A DNA stretch of 64,000 bases from Toxonevra muliebris (GCA_963691655.1 CAVNUY010000030.1:62001-126000), one strand, 5' to 3'; counted from the first letter of the stretch, positions 1 to 14,782 are shown. The notes: generated by a model from the letters alone, not told the origin. Numbers and translations: made by a program.

Positions 1-420
1 AATTCGGAGTTAAAATTTCGGAGTTAAAATTCGGAGTTAAAATTCGGAGTTAAATTTCGGAATTAAAATTCGGAATTAAAATTCGGAGTTAAAATTCGGA
101 GTTAAATTTCGGAATTAAAATTCGGAATTAAAATTCGGAGTTAAAATTCGGAGTTAAAATTCGGAATTAAATTTCGGAGTTAAAATTCGGAGTTAAAATT
201 CGGAGTTAAAATTCGGAATTAAAATTTGGAATTAAAATTCGGAATTAAAATTCGGAATTAAAATTCGAAATTAAAATTCGGAATTAAAATTCGGAATTAA
301 AATTCGGAGTTAAAATTCGGAGTTAAAATTCGGAATTAAATTTCGGAGTTAAAATTCGGAATTAAAATTCGGAATTAAAATTCGGAATTAAAATTCGGAA
401 TTAAAATTCGGAGTTAAAAT
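1..420. repeat. GAG block, right-hand tail (first of three)
   Basis: Units with GGAGTT are mixed with GGAATT and with TAAATTT variants. The last GGAGTT of this run is near 411. The sequence after it (a TTAGG unit at about 448, then an AAAGTTCGG unit at 731) matches the flank after the block ending near 28,080 at a constant offset of 27,661 bp, rising by one unit to 27,674. So this is the 3' end of a block whose start lies outside the window. The 14-bp unit near 6-19 (an extra T before CGG) is unusual in the array. Confidence 0.85.
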
Positions 421-2436
421 TCGGAATTAAAATTCGGAATTAAAATTAGGAATTAAAATTCGGAATTAAAATTCGGAATTAATATTCGGAATTAAAATTC
501 GGAATTAAAATTCGGAATTAAAATTCGGAATTAATATTCGGAATTAAAATTCGGAATTAAAATTCGGAATTAAAATTCGGAATTAAAATTCGGAATTAAA
601 ATTCGGAATTAAAATTCGGAATTAAAATTCGGAATTAAAATTCGGAATTAAAATTCGTAATTAAAATTCGGAATTAAAATTCGGAACTAAAATTCGAAAT
701 TAAAATTCGAAATTGAAATTCGGAATTAAAGTTCGGAATTAAAATTCTTAATTAAAATTCGAAATTAAAATTCGGAACTAAAATTCGGAATTAAAATTCG
801 GAATTAAAATTCGGAATTAAAATTCGGAATTAAAATTCGAAATTAAAATTCGAAATTGAAATTCGGAATTAAAATTCGGAATTAAAATTCGGAAATAAAA
901 TTCGGAATTAAAATTCGAAATTGAAATTCGAAATTAAAATTCGAAATTAAAATTCGAAATTAAAATTCGGAATTAAAATTCGAAATTAAAATTCGAAATT
1001 AAAATTCGAAATTGAAATTCGGAATTAAAATTCGGAATTAAAATTCGGAATTAAAATTCGGAAATAAAATTCGGAATTAAAATTCGAAATTGAAATTCGA
1101 AATTAAAATTCGAAATTAAAATTCGAAATTAAAATTCGAAATTAAAATTCGAAATTAAAATTCGAAATTTAAATTCGAAATTTAAATTCGGAATTAAAAT
1201 TCGGAATTAAAATTCGGAATTAAAATTCGGAATTAAAATTCGGAATTAATATTCGGAATTAAAATTCGGAATTAAAATTCGGAATTAAAATTCGGAATTA
1301 AAATTCGGAATTAAAATTCGGAATTAAAATTCGGAATTAAAATTCGGAATTAAAATTCGGAATTAAAATTCGGAATTAATATTCGGAATTAAAATTCGGA
1401 ATTAAAATTCGGAATTAAAATTCGGAATTAATATTCGGAATTAAAATTCGGAATTAAAATTCGGAATTAAAATTCGGAATTAAAATTCGGAATTAAAATT
1501 CGGAATTAAAATTCGGAATTAAAATTCGGAATTAAAATTCGGAATTAATATTCGGAATTAAAATTCGGAATTAAAATTCGGAATTAAAATTCGGAATTAA
1601 TATTCGGAATTAAAATTCGGAATTAAAATTCGGAATTAAAATTCGGAATTAAAATTCGGAATTAAAATTCGGAATTAAAATTTGGAATTAAAATTAGGAG
1701 TTAAAATTCGGAATTAAATTTCGGAATTAAAATTCGGAATTAAAATTCGGAATTAAAATTCGGAATTAAAATTCGGAATTTAAATTCGGAATTAATATTC
1801 GGAATTAAAATTCGGAATTAAAATTCGGAGTTAAAATTCGGAATTAAAATTCGGAATTAAAATTCGGAATTAAAATTCGGAATTAAAATTCGGAATTAAA
1901 ATTCGGAATTAAAATTCGGAATTTAAATTCGAAATTGAAATTCGGAATTAAAATTCGAAATTGAAATTCGAAAATAAAATTCGAAATTAAAATTCGAAAT
2001 TAAAATTCGGAATTAAAATTCGGAATTAAAATTCGAAATTAAAATTCGGAGTTAAAATTCGGAATTAAAATTCGGACTTAAAATTCGGAATTAAATTTCG
2101 GAATTAAAATTCGGAATTAAAATTCGGAATTAATATTCGGAATTAAATTTCGGAATTAAAATTCGGAATTAAAATTCGGAATTAAAATTCGGAATTAAAA
2201 TTCGGAATTAAAATTCGGAATTAATATTCGGAATTAAAATTCGGAATTAAAATTCGGAATTAAAATTCGGAATTAAAATTCGGAATTAAAATTCGGAATT
2301 AAAATTCGGAATTAAAATTCGGAATTAATATTCGGAATTAAAATTCGGAATTAAAATTCGGAGTTAAAATTCGGAATTAAAATTCGGAATTAAAATTCGG
2401 AATTAAAATTCGGAATTAATATTCGGAATTAAAATT
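420..2436. repeat. GG-rich domain with a GA-mixed interlude
   Basis: Positions 420-670 are nearly pure GGAATT units. Positions 670-1190 alternate GGAATT and GAAATT units, with GGAAC, GAAATTG and one TTCTTAATT variant near 746. Positions 1190-1920 return to GGAATT with scattered TAATATT units. A short mixed patch at 1920-2060 precedes more GGAATT, including a GGACTT marker unit at 2077. No unique sequence is present. Confidence 0.85.
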
Positions 2437-4380
2437 CGAAATTAAAATTCGAAATTAAAATTCGAAATTTAAATTCGAAATTTAAATTCGAAATTAAAAT
2501 TCGAAATTAAAATTCGAAATTGAAATTCGAAATCAAAATTCGAAATTAAAATTCGAAATTAAAATTCGGAATTAAAATTCGGAATTAAAATTCGAAATTA
2601 AAATTCGAAATTAAAATTCGAAATTAAATTCGAAATTAAAATTCGAAATTAAAATTCGAAATTGAAATTCGAAATTAAAATTCGAAATTAAAACTCGAAA
2701 TTAAATTCGAAATTAAAATTCGAAATTTAAATTCGAAATTAAAATTCGAAATTAAAATTCGAAATTGAAATTCGAAATTAAAATTCGGAATTAAAATTCG
2801 AAATTGAAATTCGAAATTAAAGTTCGAAATTAAAATTCGAAATTAAAATTCGAAATTAAAATTCGAAATTAAAATTCGAAATTAAAATTCGGAACTAAAA
2901 TTCGGAATTAAAATTCGGAATTAAAATTCAGAATTAAAATTCGAAATTAAAATTCGAAATTAAAATTCGAAATTGAAATTCGGAATTAAAATTCGGAATT
3001 AAAATTCGGAATTAAAATTCGGAATTAAAATTCGGAAATAAAATTCGGAATTAAAATTCGAAATTGAAATTCGAAATTAAAATTCGAAATTAAAATTCGA
3101 AATTAAAATTCGAAATTAAAATTCGAAATTAAAATTCGAAATTTAAATTCGAAATTTAAATTCGAAATTAAAATTCGAAATTAAAATTCGAAATTGAAAT
3201 TCGAAATTAAAATTCGAAATTAAAATTCGAAATTAAAATTCGGAATTAAAATTCGGAATTTAAATTCGAAATTAAAATTCGAAATAAAAATTCGAAATTA
3301 AATTCGAAATTAAATTCGAAATTAAAATTCGAAATTAAATTTCGAAATTAAAATTCGAAATTAAAATTCGAAATTGAAACTCGAAATTAAAATTCGAAAT
3401 TGAAATTCGAAATTAAACTTCGAAATTAAAATTCGAAATTAAAATTCGAAATTGAAATTCGAAATTAAAATTCGAAATTGAAATTCGAAATTAAAATTCG
3501 AAATTAAAATTCGAAATTAAAATTCGAAATTAAAATTCGAAATTAAAATTCGAAATTGAAATTCGAAATTAAAATTCGAAATTGAAATTCGAAATTAAAA
3601 TTCGAAATTTAAATTCGAAATTGAAATTCGGAATTAAAATTCGAAATTGAAATTCGAAAATAAAATTCGAAATTAAAATTCGAAATTAAAATTCGGAATT
3701 AAAATTCGGAATTAAAATTCGAAATTAAAATTCGAAATTGAAATTCGAAATTAAAATTCGAAATTGAAATTCGAAATTAAAATTCGAAATTAAAATTCGA
3801 AATTAAAATTCGAAATTAAAATTCGGAATTAAAATTCGGAATTAAAATTCGAAATTGAAATTCGAAATTAAAATTCGAAATTAAAATTCGAAATTAAAAT
3901 TCGAAATTGAAATTCGAAACTAAAATTCGAAATTGAAACTCGAAATTAAAATTCGAAATTGAAATTCGAAATTAAAATTCGAAATTAAAATTCGAAATTA
4001 AAATTCGAAATTAAAATTCGGAATTAAAATTCGGAATTAAAATTCGAAATTGAAATTCGAAATTAAAATTCGAAATTAAAATTCGAAATTAAAATTCGAA
4101 ATTGAAATTCGAAATTAAAATTCGAAATTAAAATTCGAAATTAAAATTCGAAATTAAAATTCGAAATTGAAATTCGAAATTAAAATTCGAAATTGAAATT
4201 CGAAATTAAAATTCGAAATTTAAATTCGAAATTAAAATTCGAAATTGAAATTCGAAATTAAAATTCGAAATTGAAACTCGAAATTAAAATTCGAAATTGA
4301 AATTCGAAATTAAAATTCGAAATTAAAATTCGAAATTTAAATTCGAAATTTAAATTCGAAATTGAAATTCGAAATTAAAA
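2437..4380. repeat. H module copy 1 (GA-rich, class I)
   Basis: An abrupt switch from GGAATT to GAAATT units opens the module at about 2437. The shared marker pair is an AATC variant (C at 2534) and an AAAGTTCG variant (G at 2822), 288 bp apart as in all seven copies. Two consecutive 12-bp units near 3300 are also shared. Class I is assigned because a GGAATTAAAA pair sits near 3690, where class II copies have GGAATTGAAA. Confidence 0.85.
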
Positions 4381-4879
4381 TTCGGAATTAAAATTCGGAA
4401 TTAAAATTCGGAATTAAAATTCGAAATTAAAATTCGGAATTAAAATTCGGAATTAAAATTCTTAATTAAAATTGGGAATTTAAATTCGGAATTACTATTC
4501 GGAATTAAAATTCGGAATTAAAATTCGGAATTAAAATTCGGAATTAAAATTCGGAATTAAAATTCGGAATTAAAATTCGGAATTAAAATTCGAAATTAAA
4601 ATTCGAAATTAAAATTCGAAATTAAAATTCAGAATTAAAATTCGGAATTAAAATTCGGAATTAAAATTCGTAATTAAAATTCGGAATTAAAATTCGGAAC
4701 TAAAATTCGAAATTAAAATTCGAAATTAAAATTCGAAATTGAAATTCGAAATTAAACTTCGAAATTGAAATTCGAAATTAAAATACGAAATTTAAATTCG
4801 AAATTAAAATTCGAAATTAAAATTCGAAATTGAAATTCGAAAATAAAATTCGAAATTAAAATTCGGAATTAAAATTCGG

Positions 4880-5346
4880 AATTAAAATTCGAAATTGAAA
4901 TTCGAAATTAAAATTCGAAATTAAAATTCGAAATTAAAATTCGAAATTAAAATTCGGAATTAAAATTCGGAATTAAAATTCGAAATTGAAATTCGAAATT
5001 AAAATTCGAAATTAAAATTCGAAATTAAAATTCGAAATTGAAATTCGAAATTAAAATTCGAAATTAAAATTCGAAATTAAAATTCGAAATTAAAATTCGA
5101 AATTGAAATTCGAAATTAAAATTCGAAATTGAAATTCGAAATTAAAATTCGAAATTTAAATTCGAAATTAAAATTCGAAATTGAAATTCGAAATTAAAAT
5201 TCGAAATTGAAACTCGAAATTAAAATTCGAAATTGAAATTCGAAATTAAAATTCGAAATTAAAATTCGAAATTTAAATTCGAAATTTAAATTCGAAATTG
5301 AAATTCGAAATTAAAATTCGGAATTAAAATTCGGAATTAAAATTCG
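4880..5346. repeat. 467-bp segment duplicated at 780-bp offset (copy 1)
   Basis: Read line against line, this segment is identical to 5660-6126 with every variant unit in the same order (GAAATTG, TTTAAA and GAAACTCG variants). The offset is 780 bp, exactly 60 units. The match ends where copy 2 has GGAATT and this copy has GAAATT. Confidence 0.85.
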
Positions 5347-5659
5347 AAATTAAAATTCGAAATTAAAATTCGAAATTAAAATTCGAAATTGAAATTCGAA
5401 ATTAAAATTCGAAATTGAAATTCGAAATTAAAATTCGAAATTGAAATTCGAAATTAAAATTCGAAATTTAAATTCGAAATTAAAATTCGAAATTGAAATT
5501 CGAAATTAAAATTCGAAATTGAAACTCGAAATTAAAATTCGAAATTGAAATTCGAAATTAAAATTCGAAATTAAAATTCGGAATTAAAATTCGAAATTAA
5601 AATTCGAAATTAAAATTCGAAATTGAAATTCGAAACTAAAATTCGAAATTGAAACTCGA

Positions 5660-6126
5660 AATTAAAATTCGAAATTGAAATTCGAAATTAAAATTCGAAA
5701 TTAAAATTCGAAATTAAAATTCGAAATTAAAATTCGGAATTAAAATTCGGAATTAAAATTCGAAATTGAAATTCGAAATTAAAATTCGAAATTAAAATTC
5801 GAAATTAAAATTCGAAATTGAAATTCGAAATTAAAATTCGAAATTAAAATTCGAAATTAAAATTCGAAATTAAAATTCGAAATTGAAATTCGAAATTAAA
5901 ATTCGAAATTGAAATTCGAAATTAAAATTCGAAATTTAAATTCGAAATTAAAATTCGAAATTGAAATTCGAAATTAAAATTCGAAATTGAAACTCGAAAT
6001 TAAAATTCGAAATTGAAATTCGAAATTAAAATTCGAAATTAAAATTCGAAATTTAAATTCGAAATTTAAATTCGAAATTGAAATTCGAAATTAAAATTCG
6101 GAATTAAAATTCGGAATTAAAATTCG
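5660..6126. repeat. 467-bp segment duplicated at 780-bp offset (copy 2)
   Basis: This is identical by eye to 4880-5346. The two copies are separated by about 310 bp of GA-form units that partly resemble the same pattern. The exact identity implies recent duplication or gene conversion. Confidence 0.85.
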
Positions 6127-8314
6127 GAATTAAAATTCGAAATTAAAATTCGGAATTAAAATTCGGAATTAAAATTCTTAATTAAAATTGGGAATTTAAA
6201 TTCGGAATTAATATTCGGAATTAAAATTCGGAATTAAAATTCGGAATTAAAATTCGGAATTAAAATTCGGAATTAAAATTCGGAATTAAAATTCGGAATT
6301 AAAATTCGAAATTAAAATTCGAAATTAAAATTCGAAATTAAAATTCAGAATTAAAATTCGGAATTAAAATTCGGAATTAAAATTCGTAATTAAAATTCGG
6401 AATTAAAATTCGGAACTAAAATTCGAAATTAAAATTCGAAATTAAAATTCGAAATTGAAATTCGAAATTGAAATTCGAAATTAAACTTCGAAATTAAAAT
6501 TCGAAATTAAAATACGAAATTTAAATTCGAAATTAAAATTCGAAATTAAAATTCGAAATTGAAATTCGAAAATAAAATTCGAAATTAAAATTCGAAATTA
6601 AAATTCGGAATTAAAATTCGAAATTAAAATTCGAAATTAAAATTCGAAATTAAATTCAAAATTAAAATTCGAAATTGAAACTCGAAATTAAACTTCGAAA
6701 TTAAAATTCGAAATTAAAATCAAAATTAAAATTCGAAATTTAAATTCGAAATTAAATTCAAAATTAAAATTCGAAATTTAAATTCGAAATTAAAATTCGG
6801 AATTAAAATTCGGAATTAAATTTCGGAATTAAAATTCGGAATTAAAATTCGGAATTAAAATTCGGAATTAAAATTCGGAATTAAAATTCGGAATTAATAT
6901 TCGGAATTAAAATTCGGAAATAAAATTCGGAGTTAAAATTCGGAATTAAAATTCGGACTTAAAATTCGGAATTAAATTTCGGAATTAAAATTCGGAATTA
7001 AAATTCGGAATTAAAATTCGGAATTAATATTCGGAATTAAATTTCGGAATTAAAATTCGGAATTAAAATTCGGAATTAAAATTCGGAATTAAAATTCGAA
7101 ATTAAATTCGAAATTGAAATTCGAAATTGAAATTCGAAATTAAAATTCGAAATTGAAATTCGAAATTAAACTTCGAAATTGAAATTCGAAATTAAAATAC
7201 GAAATTTAAATTCGAAATTAAAATTCGAAATTAAAATTCGAAATTGAAATTCGAAAATAAAATTCGAAATTAAAATTCGAAATTAAAATTCGGAATTAAA
7301 ATTCGAAATTAAAATTCGAAATTAAAATTCGAAATTAAATTCAAAATTAAAATTCGAAATTGAAACTCGAAATTAAACTTCGAAATTAAAATTCGAAATT
7401 AAAATCAAAATTAAAATTCGAAATTTAAATTCGAAATTAAATTCAAAATTAAAATTCGAAATTTAAATTCGAAATTAAAATTCGGAATTAAAATTCGGAC
7501 TTAAAATTCGGAATTAAATTTCGGAATTAAAATTCGGAATTAAAATTCGGAATTAAAATTCGGAATTAATATTCGGAATTAAATTTCGGAATTAAAATTC
7601 GGAATTAAAATTCGGAATTAAAATTCGGAATTAAAATTCGGAATTAAAATTCGGAATTAAAATTCGGAATTTATATTCGGAATTAAAATTCGGAATTAAA
7701 TTTCGGAATTAAAATTCGGAATTAAAATTCGGAATTAAAATTCGGAATTAAAATTCGGAATTAAAATTTGGAATTAAAATTAGGAGTTAAAATTCGGAAT
7801 TAAATTTCGGAATTAAAATTCGGAATTAAAATTCGGAATTAAAATTCGGAATTAAAATTCGGAATTAATATTCGGAATTAAAATTCGGAAATAAAATTCG
7901 GAGTTAAAATTCGGAATTAAAATTCGGACTTAAAATTCGGAATTAAATTTCGGAATTAAAATTCGGAATTAAAATTCGGAATTAAAATTCGGAATTAATA
8001 TTCGGAATTAAATTTCGGAATTAAAATTCGGAATTAAAATTCGGAATTAAAATTCGGAATTAAAATTCGGAATTAAAATTCGGAATTAAAATTCGGAATT
8101 AATATTCGGAATTAAAATTCGGAATTAAAATTCGGAATTAAAATTCGGAATTAAAATTCGGAATTAAAATTCGGAATTAAAATTCGGAATTAAAATTCGG
8201 AATTAATATTCGGAATTAAAATTCGGAATTAAAATTCGGAGTTAAAATTCGGAATTAAAATTCGGAATTAAAATTCGGAATTAAAATTCGGAATTAATAT
8301 TCGGAATTAAAATT

Positions 8315-10130
8315 CGAAATTAAAATTCGAAATTAAAATTCGAAATTTAAATTCGAAATTTAAATTCGAAATTAAAATTCGAAATTAAAATTCGAAATTG
8401 AAATTCGAAATCAAAATTCGAAATTAAAATTCGAAATTAAAATTCGGAATTAAAATTCGGAATTAAAATTCGAAATTAAAATTCGAAATTAAAATTCGAA
8501 ATTAAATTCGAAATTAAAATTCGAAATTAAAATTCGAAATTGAAATTCGAAATTAAAATTCGAAATTAAAACTCGAAATTAAATTCGAAATTAAAATTCG
8601 AAATTTAAATTCGAAATTAAAATTCGAAATTAAAATTCGAAATTGAAATTCGAAATTAAAATTCGGAATTAAAATTCGAAATTGAAATTCGAAATTAAAG
8701 TTCGAAATTAAAATTCGAAATTAAAATTCGAAATTAAAATTCGAAATTAAAATTCGAAATTAAAATTCGGAACTAAAATTCGGAATTAAAATTCGGAATT
8801 AAAATTCAGAATTAAAATTCGAAATTAAAATTCGAAATTAAAATTCGAAATTGAAATTCGGAATTAAAATTCGGAATTAAAATTCGGAATTAAAATTCGG
8901 AATTAAAATTCGGAAATAAAATTCGGAATTAAAATTCGAAATTGAAATTCGAAATTAAAATTCGAAATTAAAATTCGAAATTAAAATTCGAAATTAAAAT
9001 TCGAAATTAAAATTCGAAATTAAAATTCGAAATTTAAATTCGAAATTTAAATTCGAAATTAAAATTCGAAATTAAAATTCGAAATTGAAATTCGAAATTA
9101 AAATTCGAAATTAAAATTCGAAATTAAAATTCGGAATTAAAATTCGGAATTTAAATTCGAAATTAAAATTCGAAATAAAAATTCGAAATTAAATTCGAAA
9201 TTAAATTCGAAATTAAAATTCGAAATTAAATTTCGAAATTAAAATTCGAAATTAAAATTCGAAATTGAAACTCGAAATTAAAATTCGAAATTGAAATTCG
9301 AAATTAAACTTCGAAATTAAAATTCGAAATTAAAATTCGAAATTGAAATTCGAAATTAAAATTCGAAATTGAAATTCGAAATTAAAATTCGAAATTAAAA
9401 TTCGAAATTAAAATTCGAAATTAAAATTCGAAATTAAAATTCGAAATTGAAATTCGAAATTAAAATTCGAAATTGAAATTCGAAATTAAAATTCGAAATT
9501 TAAATTCGAAATTGAAATTCGGAATTAAAATTCGAAATTGAAATTCGAAAATAAAATTCGAAATTAAAATTCGAAATTAAAATTCGGAATTGAAATTCGA
9601 AATTAAAATTCGAAATTAAATTTCGAAATTAAAATTCGAAATTAAAATTCGAAATTGAAACTCGAAATTAAAATTCGAAATTGAAATTCGAAATTAAACT
9701 TCGAAATTAAAATTCGAAATTGAAATTCGAAATTAAAATTCGAAATTAAAATTCGAAATTAAAATTCGAAATTAAAATTCGAAATTGAAATTCGAAATTA
9801 AAATTCGAAATTGAAATTCGAAATTAAAATTCGAAATTAAAATTCGAAATTAAAATTCGAAATTAAAATTCGGAATTAAAATTCGGAATTAAAATTCGAA
9901 ATTGAAATTCGAAATTAAAATTCGAAATTAAAATTCGAAATTAAAATTCGAAATTGAAATTCGAAACTAAAATTCGAAATTGAAACTCGAAATTAAAATT
10001 CGAAATTGAAATTCGAAATTAAAATTCGAAATTAAAATTCGAAATTAAAATTCGAAATTGAAATTCGAAATTAAAATTCGAAATTGAAACTCGAAATTAA
10101 AATTCGAAATTAAAATTCGGAATTAAAATT
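8315..10130. repeat. H module copy 2 (GA-rich, class II)
   Basis: Marker AATC is at 8412 and AAAGTTCG at 8700 (288 bp apart). It carries the same CAGAATT unit, GGAAATAAA unit and paired 12-bp units as copy 1. Class II is assigned from a GGAATTGAAA variant near 9585, followed by a TAAATTTCG unit. It ends at the switch back to GGAATT near 10,130. Confidence 0.85.
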
Positions 10131-13100
10131 CGAAATTAAAATTCGGAATTAAAATTCGGAATTAAAATTCGGAATTAAAATTAGGAATTAAAATTCGGAA
10201 TTAAAATTCGGAATTAAAATTCGGAATTAAAATTCGGAATTAAAATTCGGAATTAATATTCGGAATTAAAATTCGGAATTAAAATTCGGAATTAAAATTC
10301 GGAATTAAAATTCGGAATTAAAATTCGGAATTAAAATTCGGAATTAAAATTCGGAATTAAAATTCGGAATTAAAATTCGGAATTAATATTCGGAATTAAA
10401 ATTCGGAATTAAAATTCGGAGTTAAAATTCGGAATTAAAATTCGGAATTAAAATTCGGAATTAAAATTCGGAATTAAAATTCGGAATTAATATTCGGAAT
10501 TAAAATTCGGAATTAAAATTCGAAATTAAAATTCGGAATTAATATTCGGAATTAAAATTCGGAATTAAAATTCGGAATTAAAATTCGGAATTAAAATTCG
10601 GAATTAAAATTCGGAATTAAAATTCGGAATTAAAATTCGGAATTAAAATTCGGAATTAAAATTCGGAATTAATATTCGGAATTAAAATTCGGAAATAAAA
10701 TTCGGAGTTAAAATTCGGAATTAAAATTCGGACTTAAAATTCGGAATTAAATTTCGGAATTAAAATTCGGAATTAAAATTCGGAATTAAAATTCGGAATT
10801 AAAATTCGGAATTAAATTTCGGAATTAAAATTCGAAATTAAAATTCGAAATTAAAATTCGAAATTAAAATTCGGAACTAAAATTCGAAATTAAAATTCGA
10901 AATTAAAATTCGAAATTTAGATTCGAAATTTAAATTCGGAATTAAAATTCGGAATTAAAATTCGAAATTGAAATTCGAAATTAAAATTCGAAATTAAAAT
11001 TCGAAATTAAAATTCGAAATTAAAATTCGAAATTAAAATTCGAAATTAAAATTCGGAACTAAAATTCGGAATTAAAATTCGGAATTAAAATTCGGAATTA
11101 AAATTCGGAATTAAAATTCGAAATTAAAATTCGAAATTAAAATTCGAAATTGAAATTCGGAATTAAAATTCGGAATTAAAATTCGGAAATAAAATTCGGA
11201 ATTAAAATTCGAAATTGAAATTCGAAATTAAAGTTCGAAATTAAAATTCGAAATTAAAATTCGAAATTAAAATTCGAAATTAAAATTCGAAATTAAAATT
11301 CGGAACTAAAATTCGGAATTAAAATTCGGAATTAAAATTCAGAATTAAAATTCGAAATTAAAATTCGAAATTAAAATTCGAAATTGAAATTCGGAATTAA
11401 AATTCGGAATTAAAATTCGGAATTAAAATTCGGAATTAAAATTCGGAAATAAAATTCGGAATTAAAATTCGAAATTGAAATTCGAAATTAAAATTCGAAA
11501 TTAAAATTCGAAATTAAAATTCGAAATTAAAATTCGAAATTAAAATTCGAAATTAAAATTCGAAATTTAAATTCGAAATTTAAATTCGAAATTAAAATTC
11601 GAAATTAAAATTCGAAATTGAAATTCGAAATTAAAATTCGAAATTAAAATTCGAAATTAAAATTCGGAATTAAAATTCGGAATTTAAATTCGAAATTAAA
11701 ATTCGAAATAAAAATTCGAAATTAAATTCGAAATTAAATTCGAAATTAAAATTCGAAATTAAATTTCGAAATTAAAATTCGAAATTAAAATTCGAAATTG
11801 AAACTCGAAATTAAAATTCGAAATTGAAATTCGAAATTAAACTTCGAAATTAAAATTCGAAATTAAAATTCGAAATTGAAATTCGAAATTAAAATTCGAA
11901 ATTGAAATTCGAAATTAAAATTCGAAATTAAAATTCGAAATTAAAATTCGAAATTAAAATTCGAAATTAAAATTCGAAATTGAAATTCGAAATTAAAATT
12001 CGAAATTGAAATTCGAAATTAAAATTCGAAATTAAACTTCGAAATTAAAATTCGAAATTGAAATTCGAAATTAAAATTCGAAATTAAAATTCGAAATTAA
12101 AATTCGAAATTAAAATTCGAAATTGAAATTCGAAATTAAAATTCGAAATTGAAATTCGAAATTAAAATTCGAAATTAAAATTCGAAATTAAAATTCGAAA
12201 TTAAAATTCGGAATTAAAATTCGGAATTAAAATTCGAAATTGAAATTCGAAATTAAAATTCGAAATTGAAATTCGAAAATAAAATTCGAAATTAAAATTC
12301 GAAATTAAAATTCGGAATTGAAATTCGAAATTAAAATTCGAAATTAAATTTCGAAATTAAAATTCGAAATTAAAATTCGAAATTGAAATTCGAAATTAAA
12401 ATTCGAAATTGAAATTCGAAATTAAAATTCGAAATTAAAATTCGAAATTGAAACTCGAAATTAAAATTCGAAATTGAAATTCGAAATTAAACTTCGAAAT
12501 TAAAATTCGAAATTAAAATTCGAAATTGAAATTCGAAAATAAAATTCGAAATTAAAATTCGAAATTAAAATTCGGAATTGAAATTCGAAATTAAAATTCG
12601 AAATTAAATTTCGAAATTAAAATTCGAAATTAAAATTCGAAATTGAAACTCGAAATTAAAATTCGAAATTGAAATTCGAAATTAAACTTCGAAATTAAAA
12701 TTCGAAATTGAAATTCGAAATTAAAATTCGAAATTAAAATTCGAAATTAAAATTCGAAATTAAAATTCGAAATTGAAATTCGAAATTAAAATTCGAAATT
12801 GAAATTCGAAATTAAAATTCGAAATTAAAATTCGAAATTAAAATTCGAAATTAAAATTCGGAATTAAAATTCGGAATTAAAATTCGAAATTGAAATTCGA
12901 AATTAAAATTCGAAATTAAAATTCGAAATTAAAATTCGAAATTGAAATTCGAAACTAAAATTCGAAATTGAAACTCGAAATTAAAATTCGAAATTGAAAT
13001 TCGAAATTAAAATTCGAAATTAAAATTCGAAATTAAAATTCGAAATTGAAATTCGAAATTAAAATTCGAAATTGAAACTCGAAATTAAAATTCGAAATTA

Positions 13101-14782
13101 AAATTCGGAATTAAAATTCGAAATTAAAATTCGGAATTAAAATTCGGAATTAAAATTCGGAATTAAAATTAGGAATTAAAATTCGGAATTAAAATTCGGA
13201 ATTAAAATTCGGAATTAAAATTCGGAATTAAAATTCGGAATTAATATTCGGAATTAAAATTCGGAATTAAAATTCGGAATTAAAATTCGGAATTAAAATT
13301 CGGAATTAAAATTCGGAATTAAAATTCGGAATTAAAATTCGGAATTAAAATTCGGAATTAAAATTCGGAATTAATATTCGGAATTAAAATTCGGAATTAA
13401 AATTCGGAGTTAAAATTCGGAATTAAAATTCGGAATTAAAATTCGGAATTAAAATTCGGAATTAAAATTCGGAATTAATATTCGGAATTAAAATTCGGAA
13501 TTAAAATTCGAAATTAAAATTCGGAATTAATATTCGGAATTAAAATTCGGAATTAAAATTCGGAATTAAAATTCGGAGTTAAAATTCGGAATTAAAATTC
13601 GGAATTAAAATTCGGAATTAAAATTCGGAATTAAAATTCGGAATTAATATTCGGAATTAAAATTCGGAAATAAAATTCGGAGTTAAAATTCGGAATTAAA
13701 ATTCGGACTTAAAATTCGGAATTAAATTTCGGAATTAAAATTCGGAATTAAAATTCGGAATTAAAATTCGGAATTAAAATTCGGAATTAAATTTCGGAAT
13801 TAAAATTCGGAATTAAATTTCGGAATTAAAATTCGAAATTAAAATTCGAAATTAAAATTCGAAATTAAAATTCGGAACTAAAATTCGAAATTAAAATTCG
13901 AAATTAAAATTCGAAATTTAGATTCGAAATTTAAATTCGGAATTAAAATTCGGAATTAAAATTCGAAATTGAAATTCGAAATTAAAATTCGAAATTAAAA
14001 TTCGGAATTAATATTCGGAATTAAATTTCGGAATTAAAATTCGGAATTAAAATTCGGAATTAAAATTCGGAATTAAAATTCGGAATTAAAATTCGGAATT
14101 AAAATTCGGAATTAATATTCGGAATTAAAATTCGGAATTAAAATTCGGAATTAAAATTCGGAATTAAAATTCGGAATTAAAATTCGGAATTAAAATTCGG
14201 AATTAAAATTCGGAATTAATATTCGGAATTAAAATTCGGAATTAAAATTCGGAGTTAAAATTCGGAATTAAAATTCGGAATTAAAATTCGGAATTAAAAT
14301 TCGGAATTAAAATTCGGAATTAAAATTCGGAATTATAATTCGGAATTAAAATTCGGAATTAAAATTCGGAATTAAAATTCGGAATTAATATTCGGAATTA
14401 AAATTCGGAATTAAATTTCGGAATTAAAATTCGGAATTAAAATTCGGAATTAAAATTCGGAATTAATATTCGGAATTAAATTTCGGAATTAAAATTCGGA
14501 ATTAAAATTCGGAATTAAAATTCGGAATTAAAATTCGGAATTAAAATTCGGAATTAAAATTCGGAATTAATATTCGGAATTAAAATTCGGAATTAAAATT
14601 CGGAATTAAAATTCGGAATTAAAATTCGGAATTAAAATTCGGAATTAAAATTCGGAATTAAAATTCGGAATTAATATTCGGAATTAAAATTCGGAATTAA
14701 AATTCGGAGTTAAAATTCGGAATTAAAATTCGGAATTAAAATTCGGAATTAAAATTCGGAATTAATATTCGGAATTAAAATT
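10130..14782. repeat. GG/GA domain between H copies 2 and 3
   Basis: GG stretches lie at about 10,135-10,830, 13,105-13,830 and 14,005-14,780. Mixed or GA stretches lie between. GGACTT markers are at 10,733 and 13,708, and TTAGGAATT markers at 10,183 and 13,171. The segment from about 12,515 to 13,500 repeats at 3,480 bp offset from about 15,995 with one order of variants. A TTTAGATT variant follows the GG stretches at about 10,919 and 13,920, another shared mark. Confidence 0.8.

Larger units (their letters stand above)
4380..8314. repeat. Alternating GG/GA domain between H copies 1 and 2
   Basis: GG patches (about 4380-4590, 6100-6300, 6795-7095, 7485-8310) alternate with GA patches. Marker units include TTGGGAATT variants at 4474 and 6190 (1,716 bp apart, 132 units), TACGAAATT variants at 4786, 6515 and 7200, and GGACTT variants at 6958, 7500 and 7929. 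The last two GGACTT units are 429 bp (33 units) apart. Several 12-bp units with TTCAAAATT or ATCAAAATT occur near 6650-6760 and 7345-7450, so the 6.5-6.8 and 7.2-7.5 kb stretches look like copies of each other. Confidence 0.8.
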
